NCBI RefSeq assembly: GCF_021130785.1
Contig: NC_060211.1
Location: forward strand, 21,747,001-21,811,000
DNA from: Homalodisca vitripennis
Lineage: Eukaryota; Arthropoda; Insecta; Hemiptera; Cicadellidae
Length of the DNA stretch: 64,000 bases
Direction of reading: 5' to 3'
Part shown: piece after piece, positions 1 to 12,700 of the stretch
Numbering within the stretch: position 1 is the stretch's first letter
Layout of the letters: each line of letters starts with the position of its first letter
Notes under the pieces: model-generated
Seen by the model: the letters and a program-made list of their open reading frames with translations, nothing else
Database searches by the model: none
What the model was told of the DNA's origin: nothing
Made by a program: the position numbers and the translations under genes

Positions 1-744
1 TGAGGTTTCAAACGCCACTATTAATAATGTCCTCTGTGTTGTTATTGCTTTACCCATTTGCTTCCTTTTAACAGTGACGAAAAATAAAAAATAATCCCAT
101 GGCATTGCCGGCAATATAAACAGGAATATGTTATTCATGGAAAGTAAACGGTTGATGGGATGGGTGTTACTCTAATTTACCCACTCGATTCCCGCAGGTG
201 GGAAAAGTAGCAGACTAATCTCACATGGGCACCCCCTTCCCTACAGCTGTTCTCATTACACATTTAAAATTCATATTGTTACTTCGGAGAATCCACAACT
301 CGCCACGAATACCACGCTCTGACATGGTCAAATTACGCATCTGGTGTTTGTGTGCAATGCAATGAAAAGACTGCATTTACTTCAATATTTTATGTATGAA
401 ACAGAGCCATTTAGTTGTCTCAGTGCTTAGCCGTCTTCACAGTGTGCAAGATATTCAAAGCAAAACCAAAAGTTACAGTGTCAATGTTACAGAGGTTGTC
501 ATATATTTCAAACTTACCATAATGGGCTTATACCGTCCTTCAATAGTGAACAAGCAATCCAGGATCAAATTAGTCTATTACACAAATGCGCTAGGATATT
601 AATTGGTTTGTTCTTTATATAAGGTTAAAAGATTTTTGGACACATTTTATTTAAAACAATTTTAGCACACACTACGATTTAAGATAAAAACGCAAAGTTA
701 AAGGCCTCAAACTTTTAACTCTCCACCCGATCACTACTGTGGTT
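1..744. other. Unassigned DNA
   Basis: AT-rich sequence with a 68-codon frame at 396-602 that shows no recognisable motif. No splice-consistent coding segment was found. Confidence 0.5.
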
Positions 745-1245
745 TCCCAGAAGGTTGGTTTATACCATCCATTGAAACCTACACTGGGTACGGCAAATCC
801 AAATGGGCAACTCTATGGATGGGTCCAGGAGTCGCACCATCAGTAACCGCAAATGTTAAGAATTTGGGATTTGTGATTTGGGATAAATCAATAGCTCTAC
901 TCTACTGCAGAGGATGAATATTTGAGTTACTGTGGCTCCTCTAATTGTTTAGCCTGAACACAAGGGCGTGTTACCCCTCTGCCTGCTTTGACTGGAGAGG
1001 TTGGTACAGAGCTGGCTTTCCTTCATCCAACGTTATATGTCTGAGATGTAGTGCCCTAAAATCTTCCTCATGGATCTCGGCAGAAGGCGGCCCATACCTC
1101 TAACCTTACCAATCCTGAATATCCTGTCATTATAGAAGCATACGCTTAGGTGCGTGAGAGGTTTCTCAGTATCTTTTTCTAAGAGAATCAAACCACATCA
1201 CCCCAATATCTTTTGTTTTAGATGACACGCCGTGTTACCGCAGGA
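745..1245 (+). mobile_element. LINE 3'-tail copy
   Basis: This segment is a diverged copy of repeats at 32990-33400 and 42150-42510 read on the other strand; ctgcctgctttgactggagagg has near-identical counterparts there. At 42 kb the same sequence lies directly downstream of a LINE RNase H region. That makes this a 5'-truncated insertion consisting of 3' UTR only, in + orientation. Confidence 0.6.
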
Positions 1246-2212
1246 ACTGCCCATATTGATATTTCCTCATTCTCTCACCTTTTATAATATGTACAGTTGG
1301 TGATTAGTTTAACCAGTCATGTTTACTAGGTGTATGTATGATGTTTTTAGTATAAAACTTATTTTGGGGTCAACTTTGAATTTGGCAAGTTCATTGCGTA
1401 TTCTTATGGTTTTGCGACATATGTGGAAGGAGATATACTTAAATCCTAGAATAGTTGTATCTATTTTTAAAACATAGGACAACGGGAAATGTCCAAAAAG
1501 CTGCTTTATTCTTCAAATTAATTATCCATCAATAATAATAATATAAAAAATATTGTTGGCGGTCTAAGCACCCGTGTTTATCCAATATATCATATCTGCA
1601 TTTTGCAATATGCCTCTATAAATACTATACAATTAAAAGTAATAGGGTACTCGCTTGCTATCATTATTTTACGAGTTACTTAGTAATAACAAAGCTTTGT
1701 TTCTCTAACGGTCTATAAATTCGATTGATAGTATATTCATTCTAAATTTATCGGATATTTTTATATTGATTATTCAAGACGAAATGTAGAAAATAATCAT
1801 ACAAGTAGATAATAAAAGTCAGTAGTTCATAAATAACGAAATTCCGTAGAACAATATTTATTTATGAAAACCAAGGAAACATTACTTATTCATATCTTAT
1901 TACATCACTATGTAAATATAACCTAACACGTAAACATAACCTCTGAACGGAAATAAAACTGACAGTTGACATGACATAGGGGATCTAGGGATGAGCGCTG
2001 GCTGTGGTTGGTACAACTGTAGACAGTGTGGATAAAAAAACAGTCTGTAGGGCTACCAACAACATACTGTTTGCTGATACCATGCAATTTCCGTACTGTT
2101 ATTCACTTTGCTTTGTTTGCTACATTTGTTACTCATTATTGTTGATTATTGTTATGGTTTAGTTTTTATTATTTTGTTGAATAGTGTTAGAATCGCAGTT
2201 TTCAACTTATAC
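1246..2212. other. Unassigned AT-rich DNA
   Basis: No coding, repeat or RNA signal was recognised. Confidence 0.5.
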
Positions 2213-2655
2213 CGTAGCTATGGTAGGAAGGGTTGATTCAATTTGAATGATGACTTTTGCTCCAATTTACCTTCCTTTTATTGCAACAATCTGGCATCCG
2301 ACGCTGTCTCAGACTTGACTCCTGGGATCTGGAGTCATGTTAGTCTGAGGAGATCCAAAGAAAGTCCGCGACGAAGAAGCTGAAAACGAACCTTTACATC
2401 GTTTCGACACCAGAGAGACCTGTAAATAGGTGAAGTGGCAGTCTCATTGTCTTACTAGGTGCACAATGTAGTGCACTAAGATGTTTCTGACACGATCTCT
2501 AAGCACGGCGGAGCAACCGAGTTTTCTACACATACCCTAACTACTATGGTAGGAAGGGTTGACTCAGATTCCAGAAGTCAAGTCTGAGGCAAAGTCAGAT
2601 GCTAGATGATGTAATAAAAGGAAGGTGAACTGGAGAAAAACTCAACATTCAATTA
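2213..2655. mobile_element. Foldback-type DNA element, copy 1
   Basis: The block starts with gtagctatggtaggaagggt, and a near copy of that string recurs at about 2545. The two ends are inverted relatives: gctccaatttaccttcc...gactcctg at the left and gtcaagtctgag...ggaaggtgaactggag at the right. The same organisation and sequence recur at 17115-17590, and one end recurs near 60.65 kb. No transposase frame is present, so it is non-autonomous. Confidence 0.6.
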
Positions 2656-4014
2656 GTAGGTTTCAATTAATAGTTAGATTTGATATTATTTTAGTTGCCT
2701 TACATAGTGCAGAAAATAAGTACCTGTACCAAATTGCAACAATATTACATACATTTAATATTTATATGTTTATAAATGTTTATTAAAAACCAAGAGATCC
2801 GGACCCCTCCAAATTTTTTATCTTTTCCATCAGGCCTACTTTTTATCAAACGATTATTATTATTATTATTAAAATAATAAGTATTATTGACATAGACTGC
2901 TGAAATATCTCTCTCAATACCGTATTGAAACGGATTGAGAACTTTTTAGGGAAAAAAATGGGGAATGAGTGGTTAACTGCTATTGCCTTACTTTCTGTCA
3001 ACTACGGTAAGATATCAGTTTCTCCAGAGCAAGTTCTAGATATGATGGGTCAGCAGAAGTCAAAAAAATTTTACTTTTGTAAAATCTCTTTTAAATATTA
3101 TTGATTCTCAATGTGGATCTGTGTACTACAGTATGTACACTGTGTTTTGCAGATAGTAAAAGCCGCTTTTTTGTAATTACAGTAATACATTAATCATTAC
3201 TGTAATTAAAATCATTAATAGTTTATTAATGATTTTAAACTATTAATCAATCAATTTAAGTAATCAATTTCAATTATTAATAATAGACAGCTTACTAAAT
3301 CAGTGGCTATACTATTATGAATTTCAATCGTCAATTCAACCTATTCACAGATATATTGTGAAAAATTTACAATTTTGCTTAATACAATTTGAAAGTTTTA
3401 AAAAATTTTAATGTTTACAGGAGAGGCCCCTCAATTTCGTCTTTACCCCTAAAATGGTTTTTGGTGTCGTCCTTCTTAACAATTAATTTATTGAACCTCG
3501 TCGACAAGTTATTTAAGCTTAAAGCAAAAGGTTAAAAAGCAGCAAGGTTGCAGTTAACTCTGCAATGAGTTATTAAGTTTTATCGGGGCCTTCTTTAGTC
3601 TGTTGTATAGATTTATTGATAATGAATAATAAAGCAAACAAACCAAACCATCCTTACAATCAATGTTTTTACAATTTCTTGATGTAAAAGTGCTTTTACA
3701 GTACAAAATTGCCACACACTACTATTTTACGCAATCACAAAACATTTACGTTCTCCGGTGCTTGCAGGAATACAATTGAAGGCGTTAACCAACAAAACTA
3801 TATCTAGTATGATTACAAAGGAATAGTGCAAAGAAAAATAACTAATTGTCAGTGAAATGTTTTTCTCTGGTACAAAATTTATTTTGTTTTCTATTATATG
3901 TGTTGTGCCTACTTAAATACATAGTTATTACAGCTTATCGACAGTTTTTCTTTAGTTAAGTAGGGCGACCGACTTAGCCTTCCACTTTTTAAACTGCAAA
4001 ATCCCAGATTAATG

Positions 4015-4059
<45 letters not shown>

Positions 4060-4090
4060 GTTATTAACTCCACTTATAGGGTTATCTATT
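2656..4090. other. AT-rich DNA with TA microsatellite
   Basis: A pure TA tract lies at about 4018-4056. Nothing else was recognised. Confidence 0.5.
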
Positions 4091-5319
4091 TATATTAATG
4101 TAATGAAAATAATTATTACTACATAATTATTAAACCATTGTTATTATTTTCTTTATTTTAATAATTTGTATTTATTTATGTAGTTGAGGCCCTTTGACAT
4201 TTCATTTCGATTTTGATCACCAACATTAAAAATATCTCATGCTCCAAATCAATTAAAAACCTAAAATAAATAAAATCATCATTAAATTGAATCCCTTTAG
4301 AATTTTGTTGTAAACCATTATTGAAAAATAGCAATATGTAGGAAAAATATTTTGCTCTACTAGAAAAGACAATGTAACCAGGTTTTCATGAATTCTTTAA
4401 CTTTACCAAAATAACTTACCGCGTAGTCCAACACAATTGACTTTAAACTTAAGAATATTATTCGTTAAAATCCTGACCGAATATACTTTTTTCATTATCG
4501 TTCTTCTCATTCTGCAACGACGCTTGTCCTTTCTGTTTTCGCTATGAACCAATTGTACAGGCAGCTTTCATTATCCCACAACTTTATTCAATCCCATAAA
4601 TCCAATGTTAAAGTTAAAATAATGTTACACCCTCATTTGTAGTCGGAGAATGATAAGAGATGTGCGTCCAAAAATATTTTTAGATTTGTTTTCATTGGTT
4701 ATTCATAAAATATCTTAAGCTTTTTTAATACTTTATAGTCTTGATAATGAAACATTATGCAATATAAAAGAAAATCTAAAGGTTTTTTGGATGTTTAACT
4801 ATGATTCATTTAAAATAAGACATTTCACATAGTCATAAAACCCTAAATAAATTCAAAACATGTTGAAGTTTCACATGGATATTATGGGATAAAGCGCAAG
4901 GTCATATTACAACAGCCAGCTCTTAAATTCTCCTACTACGCCGATCTACGTTGCTTGAATAATGGGCAAATGAAGGGAAGAAGAAGACAGAGCATCTCTT
5001 CAAAATGTTCATGCTGATCTTAATAAATGTCATTCATAAAGCCTGTAGCAGAAGCCCATGAAAAGAAGGCAACGTTTGGACCTCTATTGACGATGATAAT
5101 GTCCTGTGTCTTGTTTAAATGACACAAAATAGCCATCAAACTTACCTTGGTCGTATCACAAGTCAACGTGTTGTATGCAAGTCTCTGGATGGAGGTAACT
5201 GACCTCCACTGAAGGAAGACACAGTAGTCTACATGTTGACTGTGGAAGAGGTGAAACGTGTCTATTATTGACGCTGAGGTGGTAAGTGGAGGTTAAAGGG
5301 TTTTAGTTATTTTCATTAC

Positions 5320-5328
<9 letters not shown>
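4091..5328. mobile_element. TIR-bounded element forming the left arm of a large inverted repeat
   Basis: The first 22 nt (4091-4112, tatattaatgtaatgaaaataa) reappear as an exact reverse complement at 5307-5328, giving terminal inverted repeats on a 1.24-kb unit; a TA tract follows the right end. The interior 4108-5293 is repeated, inverted and almost identical, at 8163-9355. No protein-coding frame of note is present. I do not recognise the family. Confidence 0.6.
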
Positions 5329-5361
<33 letters not shown>

Positions 5362-7396
5362 GTATATTAAAGTACATTTAATAAAATAAATTAGATACAA
5401 ATTTTTATAAACAAACCACTTAACGTCTAACAAGCTGTAATTATTTTTATTTAACTAGTCTAGTATCTAGTACTTAACAAAATCGGACTGTGACATTGTG
5501 TTCAGTGCAAAAACCACAAAACATCACAAAGCCTTTATATTTAGAAAGATAATCTAATTTCAACATGGTGGATCCAAGATGGTCATCTGAAATACTCAAC
5601 AATGATTAGCAGTAGTTCGATGTCGATATCTTAAGAAATAGCAAATAAGTTAGGGAACATTAAACCTCAACTTGCTTATCGCAAGGAGAAATTTTCAATA
5701 ACTATGACTATGAACTCATAGACGGGTTTACTTTTACGAAAGAATAAGTTGTGTCACCTTCGCAATGATCTATTCATGTTTAGTTTGATACAAAAACGGA
5801 GTATCAACCCAACATTAGGTTGGGATTATTTCAATTACATGGGTAACATTTAAACAAGTGCAGTGCAGAAGTACAAGAAAACATGCGCCATAATAATAGA
5901 CTTTTGGAGATTGAATACCGTTATACGTTGCAGAATGTATAACTGCATTTCGAGGGTTTAAATATAACTTCTTCGTCAATTGTAAGAGAATTAATCCATA
6001 AAACCCCTTTTTAATCATTAAATTTCTCACACATGACGAAGAGAGTAGATGTCAGTCCACGAAACGCAGTGATATACATTTTGTAACATAGAAGGATGAC
6101 CAATGTGCAGAATTCTAATATTTGCTATGGTTAATTTGAACTATTGTAATACTTTTTATTATGTACTTAATATGTAATAATATTATTACAGTTATATTTA
6201 ATACACTAATTATTTGCCTAGTGAGACCTTCGCCACTTAGAACTACCATTTTTACTTTTACAGTGTTTTGCACCAAGTTTGTAAAAATATTCAACAACGT
6301 TCCATGTTTTGAAGAATATTTTAAAGTTAATAACGCTGAATACTTTTCCTCACCAAATTAGGGCGGGCGAGGTTAAAATAAAGCAACGAAGCTAATTACG
6401 TGGCTGAATTAATTAGCTCCACAGCCTTTTCATTAAAGGTATTTTGTCGCAAAGTGGGAGGTATTTTTCATAATCCCTTTATTTTGTCCTCCCTAAACTA
6501 GATTTTGATAACAGTTTTTGAACGCGATTTCCGTACGACTCGGAAGAGTTTTACTCGTGCATACTTTAATTTAAATAGTTCAAAGAAGGTTTTTATTTTT
6601 TGAAATATTGGCACAAGTATATGTAATTAAGTGGTAAACTGAAAAGTTTTGTATTTATGATAAAAATGGTTTATACTAAAAATGTATTTCCAAAGGATTA
6701 CTAGATTGCAAAAACTTCAAATTCTCGACTGAGGGTTTGGAGTTTGCAAAAGTAAAAATTATGTATCGTTCTCAAGGTGGACAGTACCCGAGCTGGAATT
6801 CTTATGAGAACGACTCGGCTCTCGCCTACGATACACGAACCGTTCTCCGAGAAACGATAGACCATTGTTAATGGAAGCATTTGTATTGAGAATTCGAAAT
6901 TAATAATTACTTTAACAAATCTTCTGAAAGTGATATTCTCTATGTTGAAGGGATTTCTTTTTGAAGGGTAGAGGAATATTTCTGAAATTTTGTGTTTAAA
7001 GTGATTTTAAATAATGAATTGAGAATTTGTTCTTAAAGTGATATGGCATATTATTTAGTGTTGAAAGTATGCGTATTATAATAAAAAATTTACTAGTAAA
7101 TCCGTAAAAAGGTTTCAAATTATTTTAATATTTTTTGTGTGTATGACACTACACACTACGTTAAAATATCCAAAGCAATGATGATATTTTCAAGTAAGTC
7201 GATATTAATAATGAGTGTTTGATTATTAAAACAAATTAAAAGCTTGTGTTCTTAGATTGAGTGAATAAGCCCTACCATAGTACCTATATTATTCACATGA
7301 TAACACGAAGTGCTTATTAAAGATTAATAAATAAACAAAATCATTATTAACAAGATATCTTGTTGAGGCTAAATAGGATGATCTTTGGTGAATGTT
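5329..7396. other. Spacer between the inverted arms, first part
   Basis: AT-rich DNA with a TA tract to about 5357. A CpG-containing hairpin at 6763-6834 has TCGTTCTCA (6766-6774) facing TGAGAACGA (6805-6813). Short frames on both strands around 6.1-6.3 kb overlap each other and show no known motif. Confidence 0.5.
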
Positions 7397-8010
7397 CAAG
7401 ATTCTACCAAACAGCCGAGAAAAAGTACCAAAACTAGTGATTTGTGTGAATTTTGCAACTATTGGTCTTAATGTGAGACGCCTGCGACAGTCAGTCCTAG
7501 GGATCGTTTTGGACTAAGTGTGATCTTTTTGATCAACTACGCTCTATTTAGGCTCTGTTCCTGACCAATCAGTTTTGTTTGTTCACACACTATATTTACC
7601 CAATTTGGACCATCCGAGCTCCGAGCATGTTCCTAATAATAGAATAAACTTTCGAAATTTACCATTTTATGGAGTTTCAAAGTTGATAAAAGTGGTTCTA
7701 CCAAAAGTAAAATTCTTAAAACTGATGATTTGTAGATATTTTGCAACTACGGATCTTAACTTGTAGATCATAATGTGGAACGCCTGCGACGGATAGTCCT
7801 AGGAAGCGTTTTGGGTTACTCCAAAGTGTGTCAGAGAGCATTTTCTTTGATCACCCTACGCTCCTGTTTAGGCTCTGCTCCTAACCAATCCGTTTTGTTC
7901 ACACACTATTTTTACCCAATTTGGACCATCCGAGCTCCGAGCATGTTCCCAATCATCAGCATAAACTTAGAAATGTACCATTTTATGGACTGTCACAGTT
8001 AATGAACGTG
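7397..8010. repeat. Two tandem copies of a ~305-bp repeat
   Basis: The string gcctgcgac...agtcctagg occurs at about 7472 and again at about 7779. Both copies continue into ttaggctctg, cacacacta, and catccgagctccgagcatgtt. Copies differ by scattered substitutions and indels. A more diverged relative sits in gene A intron 1 (about 10330-10720). The 63- and 75-codon frames inside are not genes. Confidence 0.75.
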
Positions 8011-8162
8011 TTTCTCCTAGAGACCAAATTATGCGTAAAGTGTTTTAACGTCTCGAAGTTGATGCTATTTGACTAGAAATTGTACCTCTGCGGAGGCTGT
8101 CTTAATGATTGACGATATAGAGACTTAGTCACATTTGTGACAAGGAAACCACTCAACACATG

Positions 8163-9355
8163 ACCTCCACTTACCACCTCAGCGTCAATAATAGACACGT
8201 TTCACCTCTTCCACAGTCAACATGTAGACTACTGTGTCTTCCTTCAGTGGAGGTCAGTTACCTCCATCCAGAGTCTTGCATACAACACGTTGACTTGTGA
8301 TACGACCAAGGTAAGTTTGATGGCTATTTTGTGTCATTTAAACAAGACACAGGACATTATCATCGTCAATAGAGGTCCAAACGTTGCCTTCTTTTCATGG
8401 GCTTCTGCTACAGGCTTTATGAATGACATTTATTAAGATCAGCATGAACATTTTGAAGAGATGCTCTGTCTTCTTCTTCCCTTCATTTGCCCATTATTCA
8501 AGCAACGTAGATCGGCGTAGGAGAATTTAAGAGCTGGCTGTTGTAATATGACCTTGCGCTTTATCCCATAATATCCATGTGAAACTTCAACATGTTTTGA
8601 ATTTATTTAGGGTTTTATGACTATGGGAAATGTCTTATTTTAAATGAATCATAGTTAAACATCCAAAAAACCTTTAGATTTTCTTTTATATTGCATAATG
8701 TTTCATTATTAAGACTATAAAGTATTAAAAAAGCTTAAGATATTTTATGAATAACCAATGAAAACAAATCTAAAAATATTTTTGGACGCACATCTCTTAT
8801 CATTCTCCGACCAAAAATGAGGGTGTAACATTATTTTAACTTTAACATTGGATTTATGGGATTGAATAAAGTTGTGGGATAATGAAAGCTGCCTGTACAA
8901 TTGGTTCATAGCGAAAACAGAAAGGACAAGCGTCGTTGCAGAATGAGAAGAACGATAATGAAAAAAGTGTATTCGGTCAGGATTTTAACGAATAATATTC
9001 TTAAGTTAAAGTCAATTGTGTTGGACTACGCGGTAAGTGATTTTGGTAAAGTTAAAGAATTCATGAAAACCTGGTTAAATTGTCTTTTCTAGTAGAGCAA
9101 AATATTTCCCTATATATTGCTGAAATAAAGTATTTTTTCAATAATGGTTTACAACAAAATTCTAAAGGGATTCAATTTTATTTTACGATTTTATTTATTT
9201 TAAGTTTTTAATTGATTTGGAGCAGGAGATATTTCTAATGTTGGTGATCAAAATCGAAATGAAATGTCATAGGGCCTCAACTACATAAATAAATACAAAT
9301 TATTAAAATAAAGAAATAATAACAATGGTTTAATAATTATGTAGTAATAATTATT
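8163..9355. repeat. Right arm of the 1.19-kb inverted repeat
   Basis: Reverse complement of 4108-5293 along its whole length with only scattered substitutions and small indels. For example, acctccacttaccacctcag at the left edge matches the end of the other arm. The 22-bp terminal repeats of the left arm are absent here. The 63-codon frame at 8901-9092 lies inside and looks accidental. Confidence 0.85.
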
Positions 9356-9654
9356 GATGAGTACATCAATACCATTTTAAGACGTTTAAACATTTTCATG
9401 TTTATTTTGAAGTGTTGTAAATAGCTTTTGTATAGCCATTACACAATGGCTAGCCTCAGGGTGTGTGGATGAATAATGCAGTTTAGCTTAAGAACGTTTT
9501 TGCTACTTGATGTGGTATAAAATACCTAATAAATAAAAAGATAATACTCCTCAAGGCTAGTAATTAAAAAAGTCTTTGTACTCAACATTACTAATTATTA
9601 CTAAAGATGATCAAGGAATTTCCTATCCTAATCTCAATGCTATCTATATTTCAG

Positions 9655-9757
9655 ACCCATAAATGAACAGAAGAAGGAGGTAACGAAATCAAAGAATGTC
9701 GAAGTCCGAGTCACCACCGTCCTCCTACGATCTCCACGATGTCAAGACCTCGTCCGT
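9655..9757 (+). CDS. Gene A exon 1 (coding from 9696)
   Basis: An acceptor (tttcag, ending 9654) precedes 41 nt of 5' UTR and then ATG at 9696, so at least one untranslated exon lies upstream. Twenty codons plus two bases encode a polar, Ser/Pro-rich cytoplasmic start containing [12 protein letters not shown]. The donor is GT|gtgagt at 9758. The matching exon in gene B has the same 62 coding nt and the related string PSYNLHDLKTSS. Confidence 0.85.
9663..9683 (+). promoter_or_regulatory. Six-codon upstream ORF in the gene A leader
   Basis: ATG at 9663 opens six sense codons (MNRRRR) and stops at TAA 9681, 12 nt before the transporter ATG at 9696. It is in the same frame as the transporter but separated by that stop. 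Gene B has an uORF of identical length at the equivalent place, which suggests, without proving, a translational control element. Confidence 0.5.
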
Positions 9758-12700
9758 GTGAGTATGAGACAGTAAACAAGTTATCAGTTAATGCTGCAGA
9801 TTACCTGTGAGTAGTGTTGCCTGTTTGTCGTAAACATTATCTCTATGAGTGCTCTGACAATGCTAATGAAAATTAAGCGATTAATGCTACTGAACGAGTC
9901 TGTCCTCTATGAAAAGTCAGGGTAAATGTGTCCTAATTTGACCTTCCACGTAACTATAATAAGGAGAAACATTCATGTATTTTGAAAGAAAAAATGTTGA
10001 TACAAGGTATTGCGGTCAACCTTGTATTAACACCCAAGCCCAGGAGGATTACAAAGTACCCGTTCTAGCATTCAGAACTTGTTTTGGGCAATTTCCAAAA
10101 CTACTTTCGTGTGTGTTTTTGTGTATTTCATTGAACCGTGTGCAGGTCACATTTTGTACCATTGTTATTCAAATTATAATAGATGTAAATCATAGAAATA
10201 AAAACTAGCAAAAGATCCTATTGGATTTAAATACAATGGTCTTTAGATAATCCTCCAGATCCTACCTATCAACCAAGAAAATGGTAACAAATCCGTTCAT
10301 GGGTATTATTACGCGAGGCTCAATTGCTACAAATCCACGGCCAAATATCCATGGGGATAGTCTTATATCACTTAAATTTGGTTTCCCACCTCTGTCCCTA
10401 TTTAGGTTTTGGTTTTCCAATTTTTGCGCCAACCACTTGAGCCAGTGTGTAAGCTCCGAGCATGTTGCTTGTTGACTGAAAAATCTGTATTCGGAAATTT
10501 TAAGGACATTTCTTGGTTCCTTGGTGAGCATATATGGTTCTAATGTGGGACGCGCTCGCGCGATAAAGTGGCTTCTGGAAATCATTTTGGGTCAGTTATA
10601 ATACCAATAGTAATATGTATTTCCAACTCCGACCCTATTTCTGCTTCTAAATAGCGTCAACTTGAGCCCTAATATGAACCATTCCCACTTTTGTATTGTA
10701 GATGTCTCTTGCGATAATAGATGTCTTTGCGACCTGTCTAAAATAGGTCCTTAATATTTACTAGTAATTAGATCCACCACATAGGATTTCTGAGCAGTAT
10801 TTCACGCAAAACACCGTACTAAAAACGATGTCTTTTTTCACAAAGCATCATGAAAATACAGATTTGTAAAATATTAATTTTTTCGTCTTTTGTGGTTACA
10901 GTATTTACTCCGAGTCCCAGATTCATACCGTAAATAAAGTTGGTCATGACCACGAAGTTTTCATAGTATTACAAGTTAACAAGATCTATTTTGTTTTGGT
11001 GACTCAAAATAGTTTTCGATTTATAAAAAAGACTTTTCATTTTGTTTACCATAAATAATAAATTGGTCTGCTTCCATGATACTTTGCAAACCAGCATATT
11101 CAACACTGATAAGTGACATAGGAAAAACTTAAAATTGGTTAAGTAGAATCCGAGATTTAGTTGTCTGAGGATACCTACGAATATCATATGTATGTAAAAA
11201 GCTGTTAGACATTTTTTTTTAAAGTTATCCTAAGGAAATTCCAGGGAAATCCAAGGAAATTAATCTTTTCTACTGAATAAGTTTTGGTAACTTAAAACAT
11301 CGTTATAACGTCGATTTTGTTTGAAATGAATGAAACAAGAATATAAAACAGGAATTGTGGGTCCCAGCTAAGGTATCTTGTAAAAATAAATATCTTAGTT
11401 AAAAAAAAAAAAAAACCAAAGACTTACAGGTGCTCTAAATACAAAGAATGGTTTACATTAGATTTTTAATTTATGTATATAGTCCAATAAAAGTCGATAA
11501 GCAATTATAGACAAGTAGACGTGAACCTTTGGAATTCACCCCAATAAGGCCAGTTCTTTGGATTGTGAGGCGAATTCTTTGAAAAAATACAGCGCATTGT
11601 TAAGTGGTAATTTATAAAAACATAATATTAATTGAGGAAATATTATCGTAATTTATATTTTATTAATTACGATATATTATTGGTTATTTGTTACAGGTTG
11701 GAACTTACAACAAATGAAGTTATGCAGAGTAAGGAAAAAATAAGACAGAAAAATGCACCGAGAGAAGGAAAACTGAAAACATCGTAAGTATTTTTCATAA
11801 ATCAGACATATAGTTTTATAATACATCTGCAATACTCACTTACAAAGCGAGCAGAATCCCAAAATTCTGTACCAACGCAATTTATAAAAACAATTTTGTA
11901 TTAATGATATTTTTCTTGAAATACTTTTATAACGTAGTTCAAAACTTTTTATTGGGCTGATCCTGTAATAAACTGTTTGTAAATGATAGAAAACTCTTCT
12001 AATGTAACCACTTCACTCTAGAAATTAACTATTCCAAAACTTTAGACAAGCACTACAGTAGAACAGAGTCAAGTTACTTAAAATGATCCATCAGTGTACC
12101 AAATATTATCTGCAACGATACGTGTTTTATAAATTAGATAGATTTCGTAGAAATATACCTATTGGATTTGCTCTCATGTAGGAATTTTCCTCCTAACGCT
12201 TCAAGATGGTGGACATTGAAAGTTTGGAAAAGGAATGGTTATTTCTCACTTAGTACGCATTTTAGAGCGAAAAAATTGTATTTTAAAATTGTTAGATAAT
12301 TTAAAATAATATTTGTTCTTTGTTATCTCGTAAGATCTCCAGATAGAGAACTTACATTAGTTTTAAGCAGTGTGCAACCTACCAGAAATAATTTGAAACG
12401 AAAACTACCGTAGTTCCCAATAGAGCCAAACTGAAATTTATACAGAGGCAATGTGTTTAGAATTCTTAGACGATTTACATACAATAATATATTTTTTGGA
12501 TATTTCGTGAAGTTTCCAGACAGCGAGCTTACAAAGTTTCAAATAGCTCAAAATATTGCGTGGTACAGATGAAGTTATTCATACAGAGCTTGGTTGAGTT
12601 CATTAGCCAGTACTAGCAAATAAAGCGTTTGAACGTGGTTGTCATTCGCATCTGGACAAAATGTTTATCTTGGGTATTTCATGACATAAATCAAGATTGA

